64,000 bases of DNA, from assembly GCA_963575745.1 (NCBI GenBank), contig CAUYUJ010007502.1:117001-181000 (forward strand), given 5' to 3'. The notes under the pieces were generated by a model, which saw only the letters and a program-made list of their open reading frames with translations, was not told the origin of the DNA and did no database searches. Below, piece after piece: positions 31,601-40,623 of the stretch. Made by a program: the position numbers and the translations under genes. The stretch is from Prorocentrum cordatum (Eukaryota; Sar; Dinophyceae; Prorocentrales; Prorocentraceae). Positions within the stretch are counted from its first letter, which is position 1, and each line of letters opens with the position of its first letter.

Positions 31601-31619
31601 CCGACCCGTTCCTCTCCTC

Positions 31620-31970
31620 GTCTTCGTCCACGTCCTCCTCCTCCTCCTCCACGTCTCTCGCGCATGCTATAGGATGTTGAGGCGCAGTGCCCTCTTCCTC
31701 TTCCTCCTCCTCCTCCTCCTCCTCCGCCGTCGTCGTCGTGGGCGTCGTCGTGGACGTCGTCGTCGTGGGCGCCGTTGTGGGCGTCGTGGTCGCGGTCGTG
31801 GTCGCGGTCGTGGTCGCGGTCGCGTTCGTGGTCGTGGTCGTCGTCGTGGTCGTGGTCGTGGTGGTGGTGGTGGTGGTGGTGGTGGTGGTTGTGGTAAGTC
31901 GTCGTCATCGTCGTCGCTGTCGTCCTCGTCGTGGTCGTCGTCGTGGTCCGCCTCCTCCCCGTGCCGACGC
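31620..31970. repeat. (TCC)n and (GTC/GTG)n microsatellites
   Basis: CTC triplets give way to GTCGTC, GTGGTC and GTGGTG runs. Confidence 0.9.
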
Positions 31971-32199
31971 CATTCGATATTGGGGGGGCGCCATTCGATA
32001 TTGGTTTAGGGGAAAAGCTCAGGGGACGCACGTGGCGCCATTAAGAGTTCCTTGAACTCGAAGAACACCCCTGGGTAGCCCTTTATCTACCGAATGGTCG
32101 TGCTCTAGTGACCTAGGACCTTTCCCCCCCACAGTCAGGGCAGGCACAGCCTCCCCCAGGGAGGCAGGGCCGTGTGGGCGCCGATGTCCATCCGTGTCG

Positions 32200-34060
32200 A
32201 TGGACAGGCACGGGCACCTGCCTCTGATGCCTGCAGCAAGGGCGGCAGTGCCGGCAATCGTGCATCCGCAGATTCTGCGTGTTTTTTTTCGTCGCGAGGC
32301 AGTCGCCTCAAGAACACAGGATGGCGGCAAGGCCGGCGGTCCTGCATACTCACATCTCCCTGGTTCTCGCACTTCGTTTCCTGTGGGCGCTGCTGGGCAG
32401 CAGCGCCCCTTTGCGTGCATTTGCTGAGTCTGCACGCCTGCCCCCGTCGCGAGGGTGTTGCCTCAAGGACGTTGCACGGCGGCAAGGCTGGCTGTCCTGC
32501 ACACCTTCACGTCGAACCGTTACAGAGGCTGGTCATCTTTGAGGCGCCGGTTGGCGGCAGTGCGAGCCGTCGTGCGTCCACAGGATATGCACGCCTACTC
32601 TCGTCGCAAGACTGTTGCCTCAAGGACGTTGGCCGGCGGCACGGTCAGCGGTCCTGCACACTCACATATCCCTGGTTCTCGCACTTCGCTTCATGTGGGC
32701 ACTGCCTGGCGGCAGCGTCAGTTTGCATGCATTTGCTGAGTGTGCGCGCCTGCCCCCCGTCGCGAGGCAGATGCCTCAAGGACGTTGCCTGGCGGCAAGG
32801 CCAGCGTTCCTTCGCACTCTCACGTCGAACCGTTACCAAGTTTCGTCATATTGAGACGCTGGCTGGCGGCAGTGCCCGCCACCGTGCGTCCGCAGATTCT
32901 GCGCGCCTTCCTCCGTCTCCGTCGCGAGGCCTTACGGACACAGCCCGGCGGCAAGACGGGCGGTCCTGCACGCCCACGCATCCTTGATGCTCGCACTTCG
33001 TTGTTTGTCGTCACTGTCTGGCGGCAGCGCCAGTTTTAGCATGCATTTGCTGAGCCTCAAGGACACAAGCAAGCGGCAATGCCCGTGGTCCTGCACATTC
33101 ACGTCGAACCGTTATCGAGGTTGGTCACCTTTGCAACGGTGGCTGGCGGCAATGGGAACCATCGTGCGTCCACAGAATGTGCACGCCTACTCCCGTCGCA
33201 AGGCTGTTTCCTGAAAGACGTTGGCCGGCGGCAGAGCTAACGGCCCTGCAAATTTTTACGTTGCACCGATAGCCAAGGTCGTCTCCTTTTGGATACTGGC
33301 TGGCGGCACTTCCAGATTTCGTGCGTCCAAAGACACAACCTGGCGGAAAGTCTGGCGGTCCTTCACGTCAAATCGCCATCCCTATTTGGAAGCAGGCAGG
33401 CAGCTATGCCAGCCATCGTGCGTCCGCAGATTATGCGCGCCATCATCCTCCGCGCTGTTGTTGCCTCAAGGACGTTGTCCAGCGGCAAAGCCAGCGGTCC
33501 TGCGCGCTCCCATGTCTCTCCAGCTGCCATTGTTCGTTTCTTTGGGGCAGTGGCTGGCGGCAGTGCTAGCTTCCGTGCGTTCACAGTCGCTGCGCGCTCA
33601 TCCCTGCCGTGAGGAGCTGTCTCAAGGACACAGCGCGGCGGCAAGGCCGGCGGTTCTCCGCACCCTCGCGAGGCCTGCGATACCACGGCTCGTCTCCTCT
33701 TGTACGAGGTCCGGCGGCAATGCCGGTTCGCATGCATCCGCGGAGTCTGCGCGTATGCTCCCGTCGCGAGACAGTCGCCTCAGGGACAATGCCCGGCAGA
33801 AAGGCCGGCGGTCCTGCGCGCTCCTACTGGGCTGGACCCGCAGCAGTTTCCGTCGGGCGCTGCTTGGCGGCAGCGCCAGCTTGCGTGCGCCCGCAGATTC
33901 TGCGCGCTTGCCCCCGTCGCGAGGCAAGTGCCGCAAGGACGAGGCCCAGCGGCAGGGCCGGCGGTCCGGCATGTTCTCGCGCCGAGCCGCTGCCAAGGTT
34001 CGTCTCCTATTGGGCGCTGTTTGGCGGCATTGCCGGCTATTCGGAGGGCACCAACTAGTT
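32200..34060. repeat. 155 bp satellite, about 12 units
   Basis: Units contain a CCCGTCGCGAGGC block, CCTCAAGGACG, CGGCAAGGCCGGCGGTCCTG and GGCGGCAGCGCCAG. Anchor positions of the GTCGCGAGG block are about 32291, 32448, 32603, 32757, 32919, 33193, 33600, 33762 and 33915, giving a period near 155 with some degenerate units. A matching segment lies inside the terminal repeats at 34205-34320 and 36910-37020, so the satellite and the neighbouring retroelement are related. Confidence 0.9.
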
Positions 34061-34078
34061 ATACACCTACGCCGATCC

Positions 34079-34555
34079 AGCCCAGGCCGATCTTGGGCCC
34101 AAGATCGGTGTATATGCATCCTGCCCATGGCAGGAGGGCGTATACACCGATCCTGGGCCCAGGTTGATCCTGGCCGGGATCGGTGTTGGCGTATAGTTGG
34201 CGCCTCCCTAGCTATGGCCCTCGTCGGGAGGCAAGTGTCTTAAGGCACAGGCCAGCGGCAAGGCTGGCCGTCCTGCGCGCCCACATCCCCCGGTTTCTCA
34301 CATACTGCTTGGTTGGATCCAACTCCTCCTGGCGCGCAAAGCGAACATGGAGCAACGCACATGTTACGAGTTTCGGCGCCACCCCGACGTTCCGAGGGTG
34401 GGCTGGCATCCCACGGGGCAGCTGCCTTGGCCAGCGCAGCTCGACCGCGGATAGACCGGCACACCTAATTGAAAGCGCCGTCCCTGAGTTCGGGGGCCTT
34501 CCTGGCCAGGGGCTTTCGGAGTAAATCATGAGGAAGCAGAAACCCTTGTCGTCGT
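34079..34555 (+). repeat. Left terminal direct repeat of Penelope-like element (477 bp)
   Basis: It is almost identical to 36778-37252. It contains a palindrome (GATCTTGGGCCCAAGATC) and a long imperfect hairpin (34085-34165) centred on CCTGCCCATGGCAGG, then one unit related to the 155 bp satellite. No hammerhead ribozyme core (CTGANGA with GAAA) was seen. Confidence 0.9.
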
Positions 34556-34568
34556 AAATCTTGAATTC

Positions 34569-36463
34569 ATGCGTTTAGTGGACGGCATGCCGATTGGGGA
34601 TTTAGTTCTATTGTTGGATGATGCGCACCGTGGGAAGGTGTATTTATTCGATTCAGACAATGCGAGTTGCCGGCGCCCGTCATTTAGTGAAATACCATGG
34701 CCAGTGGTATTTTTCCTTGCGACGTTTCACAAGAAGTTCAGATTCACTCCTAAAGCTCTTCCTCAACTTTCCCAGGTGTCCAAAATGCTGCAGCAGGCGA
34801 GGCAAAAACTGTTGTGGCATTGGCATTTCAGGGGCCAGGAGAGGCCCGACAAGTTCAGAGTAAAATCTACGAGGACCTCAGTGGCTCCATTTCCCCACTT
34901 GGTTCCACCCGAGTTGGACAGCATGCTCAAGGGCATGCGGCACTATGTATTCCAAGGTTGCGAGCGTGAGCTCCAGAAGCAATATGCAGTCCGCAAGCGG
35001 TCAAACATGTATGGAGTAGTTCGTCTCGCCGTTCGTCCCTGTGGTGCCTGTGGGTCCCTGTGGTGTCCGACAAGGATGGAGGTTTCGCACTGGTGAGGAA
35101 AACTGACCTCATTGAAGCGCACAGGAGCGCCCTGGCGGGCACCAGCTACGAAGAGATGTCCCCGCTCCAACTTCATTGGGAAAACATCACATCTGAGTAT
35201 TGCGACGTCGTCAAGCAAGTTTCGGAAGACGACCCCACGGCGGATGGCCCGTCTCTCTTGCAATCCCTGGAAGGTGGGGAACGGAAGGTCACAGCCACTC
35301 TTGGGGAGACGCTGAAGACGCACAAAGCGCCCGGCGAGGTTGCATTCAGGATCCTGCACACTCGCAGGCATCGTTCGTTCCGTGGCCTCGGTGCGTGGCT
35401 ATCGAAAACGATCGGGGACCAATTAAAGCACAAACCGTACATATTGTCGAGCACAGAACAATTGATCGAGGTTTTGAACATGACCACGTTCGCTGCGAAT
35501 GTTGCCTTTCTCAGGTTCGACGTGCGGGACTTCTTCATGTCTGGCGACCCGTCCACACTTGTGTCGGGTGCAATTCGAGTGGCGCCCCCTCATCTGAAGT
35601 CTGCTGCTCGGCGCGTGTCCGAGTTCCTCTTAGATCACCAATACATCATAAGCGATTTCTTCCCCGACCAGCTCTGGAAAGTCATCGTTGGATCCGGCAT
35701 GGGAATGAATTACTCTGGCGATCTATCAGACGCAGGGTTTTACGATAGTCGTGAAAGAGACCGTGTCGATAGCAGCTCCTGGCTGGCCGAGCACGGCATT
35801 CTCTTGCACTGCCGCTACAAAGACGACATCCTCATCATCGCCGAGGGGGTGATGCGGAGCTATTGGCAGTCCTACCAGTGGCTAGTGCAGAATGACACGT
35901 GCTTCAGGTGCAAAGTAGAAGGGAATTCGTTCCGTGGGGTTGATTTTCTCGACATCCACATTTTCAAGGGCCCCAGGTTTCAAAAGCATGGCCTTTTGGA
36001 TTGCAAGCCCATCTGGAAACCCACTAGCTTAGGAGTTTCTCTATCGTGTAATTCATCACATCCAATGTCTGCGCACGTGGCGTGGCCGCAAGCCGAGCTT
36101 GCGAGGCTAGACTGACATTCTTCGAGCACGGCCATCAGCGCCGAGGCCCGCGGGGTGTTCCTCGACAGGCTTTCGCGATTCGGTTTTCCGAGAGCGTACG
36201 TCAAACATCTCAGCACGTGGTCGCCCAAACCCGACAGAGAGCGCCGGCCCAATGAGGCCAGGTGCTGGAAAATGCGGGTAAGGTGCCCTTTTGACCCCGT
36301 GTGGGCCCGCGTGGGGATTTCAAGATTGTTCCAGGATTTTATCAGCAATCCCCTGGCACAGGACACATGCAAGAGGTTTTTCGGCAAGGTTCCCGAAATC
36401 CGTCCAGCATGGGTGGCATCGCCCCCACCGTTTGTCCAAGTTGTGCAGCGTGCTGCATGTTAA
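34569..36463 (+). pseudogene. Penelope-like reverse transcriptase, broken by a frameshift and a nonsense codon
   Basis: The first part (34569 to about 35060, MRLVDGMPIGDLVLLLDDAH) is followed, one frame over, by the RT core: VVSDKDGGFALV (35060), LRFDVRDFFMSGD with the first catalytic Asp, GSGMGMNYSGDLSDA, CRYKDDILIIAEG (YxDD-type catalytic pair), GVDFLDIHIFKG and KPTSLGVSLSCNSSHP. The last two are characteristic of Penelope-like elements. TGA at 36113-36115 interrupts the same frame, which then continues ISAEARGVFLDRLSRFGFPR to 36463; a CGA-to-TGA change would explain it. No GIY-YIG endonuclease was recognised. The pseudo-LTR-like direct repeats on both sides support the assignment. Alternatives are another PLE-related RT lineage without an endonuclease. 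Confidence 0.7.
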
Positions 36464-36777
36464 TGGAGGTTGGTTGGGTGCGGCGGAGGCTGTATTTATT
36501 TATCTGCAATGCCTGGCAGGCGACGATGCGAATTCACCGGCGGGTTGTTGAGCTAATTTGCCAAATCCGTCGTAACATTTTGGCGTCCTGCCCTGGTTTT
36601 CAGACTCCCCCCATGCCCGGCAGTAGGCATTTTGGATCAGGGTGGCGCTTACCGCGCCCCAGGCCCAGCAGCTTAGCATAGCGTCTGACTGCTGCTCTCC
36701 AGTAGTTCTGGAGAGACCCGAGTCCAGTGGAGAAACATTCACATCTCGTTTGATCTCGTTGAATAATCAACTCTCAG
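36464..36777. other. 3' non-coding part of the Penelope-like element
   Basis: The stretch between the broken RT frame and the right terminal repeat. No frame or motif is recognised; the region that could hold an endonuclease is either absent or beyond recognition. Confidence 0.4.
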
Positions 36778-37252
36778 AGCCCAGGCCGATCTTGGGCCCA
36801 AGATCGGTGTATATGCATCCTGCCCATGGCAGGAGGGCGTATACACCGATCCTGGGCCCAGGTCGATCCTGGCCGGGATCGGTGTTGGTGTATAGTTGGT
36901 GCCTCCCTAGCTATGGCCCTCGTCGGGAGGCAAGTGTCTCAAGGCACAGGCCAGCGGCAAGGCTGGCCGTCCTGCGCGCCCAGATCCCCCGGTTTCTCAC
37001 ATACTGCTTGGTTGGATCCAGCTCCTCTGGCGCGCAAATCAAGCGTGGAGCAACGCACATGTTACGAGTTTCGGCGCCACCCCGACGTTCCGAGGGTGGG
37101 CTGGCATCCCACGGGGCAGCTGCCTTGGTCAGCGCAGCTCAACCGCGGATAGACCGGCACACCTAATTGAAAGCGCCGTCTTGAGTTCGGGGGCCTTCCT
37201 GGCCAGGGGCTTTCGGAGTAAATCATGAGGAAGCAGAAACCCTTGTCGTCGT
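36778..37252 (+). repeat. Right terminal direct repeat of Penelope-like element (475 bp)
   Basis: It matches 34079-34555 nearly base for base, with small indels and a few substitutions, ending TCGTCGT in both. The high identity against a broken RT frame suggests either recent insertion of a defective copy or repeat homogenisation. Confidence 0.9.
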
Positions 37253-37289
37253 GGCTGGGCCTCCGTCAACTTGATTGAATTGCGAGGAA

Positions 37290-37360
37290 GTCTCGAGCGA
37301 GACCGCCGTTCCTGAGTTCGGGAGCCTCCTGCCCAGGGTGTCTCGGGGTAAATTATTGTC
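37290..37360 (+). repeat. Diverged partial third terminal repeat
   Basis: The block GACCGCCGTTCCTGAGTTCG and the following GGGAGCC, CCAGGG and GGGGTAAAT words align with the last 90 bp of the two full repeats. This suggests tandem copies of the element. Confidence 0.55.
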
Positions 37361-38640
37361 CTGCTGAAGAGGCCGAAACTCGTGGCGGAAATGCGGGCGT
37401 CTGCTTTGCTTCGCCACGTTGTTCCGCTGCTGGAATACTGGGCTGCGGGAGGTGAGGACTAGAGCTCACATGCAACCCGTTGTCGGTCGTCTATGTTATC
37501 TTAAAGTGACGGAAAATCAACTCTCTGGGGGATTTCCATTTATTGTCACATCAGCGCCCCCGTCAGCACCACGGAGTTGCGAACTGGGGGGCCAGGCGTA
37601 CCCCGTTGAGCATCTGTCGCTCGCGTACGCACGCGCTTTCAGAGTTTTGTCGGATGTGTGGCCCCATTCCCGCCTCCGGCGGGTGCAGAGATTTTTGCGG
37701 GCCGCTGTCAGTGGCCTATCGAGGCGTGTGTTTTCCCTCGTGGGCCCCCAGGTTTTCCCAAGGGCGGTGGCCAGCGCTATATAATGTGGAGCAGGGCCCA
37801 CCTGTCACAAGGCCAGCGGCGACATCGGTGGCAGTGCAGTGAGCCGCCCAGTTCACCCGTAGGGTGGTCACCCGTCCTGACTGTGCGTTGCCCTTTCGTG
37901 TCAACCCTAGGGTGGTGATACGCCTGCGGTGCAGCAGGCCTCTGCTGGCACTCCTCGGTGGTGTCCCAACCTGCGGCAGGGCAGGTTCCCCTGCCCTGTT
38001 GTGGAGGTCCACCCCTTCACCAGCAGGAAGGCGATCCTCCCCGCGGCTGAACAAGCCTACGTGCCCCCCCTAAGAGATCGAGCCGTCCCGTTCCTGCGGC
38101 CCCCTGAGAGCGCTCCCGGGGCCCTTGGACACGGTTGGGGAGGCAGCGTTCAACGCGATTCCGGGGGCCGACAGGTCATCCTCCTGCACAGGCGGTGGGA
38201 CGTGCAACATGATTTACCACCTTTACGGTACATGGCGACATGGGCCACCGAAGTGCTTTTTGTCTAAACTCAGATGCCGTGCAGAGGTTTGCCTAAGGCT
38301 TCATTGTCCACACATACTATCCACTTGCACCCCGGTTCTTTCTCGCCGCACGTGCGCACACGCGCATTCAGCGCTGCGTAGTGTGAGTGTCCCCCACTCA
38401 TGTCCTTGGCGTTGTCACCCCGCCGCCTCTTCCATGGCGGCAGGAGGTGAGGAAGACATAGCCTCTCAAACACAACAGCCTCCGGCGTGTGCCGATGCGC
38501 TCCAACTTCTCTGACGCACGAGCTGAGAAAGGACCAACGTATATCACAGCGGAGGTGGCTGACTAGTGGTTTGTTGATTCTCATACCGCGTACATGCAAC
38601 GGTCCTTGTACCTTGGGGCCCCTTTCCAAGGGTGAGTAAG
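37361..38640. other. No gene seen
   Basis: Mixed-composition sequence. Several open frames under 125 codons have no recognisable motif. Confidence 0.35.
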
Positions 38641-39009
38641 CCCTTGTGCCCCATCCGACTTTATGCCTACCCTCAAGGGCAACAGCGCTACACTACAATC
38701 CTCATCCTACTCCTCCTCCTTCCGCGCGGGCGGAAACGTGCTGGCGCTCGGTGGACGAGGAGTTCGGGGAGGGGGAGGGCAAGAGGGAGGGAGGGAGGGA
38801 GGGTGGCCTTTGGGAACGGAGTTCAACGGAGTCCTGGTGGTGGTGGTGGCTCTTTTCTCTCTCGCAGGGGGGGAGGCCCTGGGAGAAGGCAGGCGGCTTG
38901 GCGTGACCCCGGCCGAGCCCCGAGCGACAGGCGCCCGCGGTGCCCTCGCGGTGCGCGCCGAGCCCGCAGGGGTCGTCAGGCTGCTCGCCGGGCTGCGGCG
39001 GTGACCAGC

Positions 39010-39285
39010 CCCGGTGACTTTTCGTGGTCGTCGTCCTCGTCGTCGTCGTCGTCGTCGCTGTCGTCGCTGTTTTGGTCGTCGTCGTGGTCGCTGTCGTCGT
39101 CGGCATTGTCGCTGTTGTCGCTGTCTTGGTCGTCGTCGTGGTCGTGGTCGTGGTCGTCGTCGTTGTCGCTGTCGTGGTCGTCGTCGTCGTGGTCGTGGTC
39201 GTCGTTGTCGTCGTGGTCGTCGTCGTCGGGGTCGTGGTCGTTCTCTTGGTCGTGGTCGTGGTCGTGGTCGTCGTTGTCTTCCCTC
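39010..39285. repeat. (GTC)n microsatellite with GTG variants
   Basis: Near-pure GTCGTC and GTCGTG runs. The long frames of Val, Ser/Trp or Arg on the two strands come from the repeat. Confidence 0.95.
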
Positions 39286-39299
39286 CGCTAGCACATTCT

Positions 39300-39740
39300 T
39301 CTCGTCCTCCTGCTCCTCCTCCTCCCTCCTCCTCCTCCCCTTGGCCCTGCGAGTCCCGCGGAGTACGGCACGGAGGAAAGAGAAATCTCTCGCCTCCAAG
39401 CTGTTGGGGCCACGGCACTCGTTTTTTTTACACAACGAATCGAAAAATACAGCGTCTCTCTCTCTCTCTCTCTCTCTTTTCACACCACACATACGAATCC
39501 GCCACGCGTGTCACGGGTGCCGCACGGCTTGCGCTCCGAATGTGGAACCAGGATTCGCCATCAGGCTACTTCGGTTCCTCCTCCCTCCTCCTCCTTCCTC
39601 CTTCTCCGCCCCCTCCATCCCTTCCTCCCTCCCTCCCTCCCTCCCTCCCTCTCTCCCTCCTGCTTTTCCCGTCTCCTCCTCCCGCTCCTCTTCCTCCTCC
39701 TCCTCCCGCGCATCTTCCTCCTCCTTCGCGTCCTCCTTAT
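39300..39740. repeat. Pyrimidine-rich blocks ((TCC)n, (CT)n, (CCTC)n)
   Basis: TCC triplets near 39308-39340, (CT)n at 39454-39478, and CCCT tetramers at 39619-39660. Confidence 0.85.
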
Positions 39741-39775
39741 CCTCCTCTTCGTCATCTATTTGTCCGCGTCATCTC

Positions 39776-39777
39776 AT

Positions 39778-39831
<54 letters not shown>

Positions 39832-39893
39832 GTCGTTGTCATCATCATCACCATCATGATCATCATCACCATCATCTTCACCATCATCATCAC

Positions 39894-39928
<35 letters not shown>

Positions 39929-39930
39929 GC
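39776..39930. repeat. (ATC)n microsatellite
   Basis: An ATC triplet run with ACC interruptions. Confidence 0.95.
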
Positions 39931-40242
39931 AACGTGCGTCTTCGAAACCTTTGCGCCCGCATGGCTCTAAGAGGTCTCTGGGCAGGTCATCCCACAGCTC
40001 TCGGACGCCTTTGTTCAAAGGTGCGGATGGCAAGCATCGCACGCGTTGGCTGACCGCTCGACCTGTTTTGCTTCGCTCTGAGGGGAGTGGGTGTTCTTTG
40101 TCGTCGTCATTGCGCCTGGAGACTGGACTGACTTGTTGCCCTCGTCTCGCCTTCTTGTCCGCTCGCCCTCGTCTCGTCTTGCCCTCGTCTCGCGCCGTGC
40201 CCGCTTGCCCTCGTCTCGTCTTTTGTCTTCAACGGGAGTCCT

Positions 40243-40257
40243 GATCATCAGCATCAG

Positions 40258-40302
<45 letters not shown>

Positions 40303-40485
40303 TATCGTCATCATCATTCTCATCGTTCTAATCAGCAGCACCATCATCATCATCACCGCCATCATCATCAGCATAATCGTCTTCATCATCATCACCACCA
40401 TCTTCATCTGCATCTTCACCATCGTTGTATTCATCGTCATATTCGTATCAATCGTCATCATCACCAGCAGCAGCATCAGCATCAT

Positions 40486-40516
<31 letters not shown>

Positions 40517-40601
40517 CTCATCATCATCGCCATAATCATCACTGCCATTATCATCATCATCACCATCATCATCATCACCATCATCATCATCATGATCATC
40601 A
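40243..40601. repeat. (ATC)n microsatellite ending at the spliced-leader relic
   Basis: A long ATC run with AGC, ACC and CTTC variants stops exactly where the spliced-leader-like sequence begins. Confidence 0.95.
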
Positions 40602-40623
40602 TCCGTAGCCGGTTTGGCTCAAG
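40602..40623 (+). other. Relic dinoflagellate spliced leader
   Basis: The 22 bases start TCCGTAGCC and end TTTGGCTCAAG. They match the canonical dinoflagellate leader at all but two adjacent positions (GG in place of AT). An ATG follows immediately at 40624. Genomic leader relics arise when trans-spliced mRNA is copied back into DNA. Confidence 0.85.

Noticed and set aside
34079-34555. Hammerhead ribozyme in the terminal repeat
   Set aside because: The conserved CTGANGA and GAAA core was looked for on both strands and not found.
37020-37034. Hairpin-core-like words at 37020, 37670, 23220 and 45290
   Set aside because: They match only part of the core and lack the flanking pair, so they are not counted as copies.
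34079-37252. LTR retrotransposon
   Set aside because: Direct repeats suggest LTRs, but there is no TG...CA boundary, primer-binding site, gag, protease or integrase, and the RT motifs are Penelope-like.
39014-40244. Frames of 281 and 406 codons made of Val, Arg, His and Ser runs
   Set aside because: They are products of GTC, TCC and ATC microsatellites.
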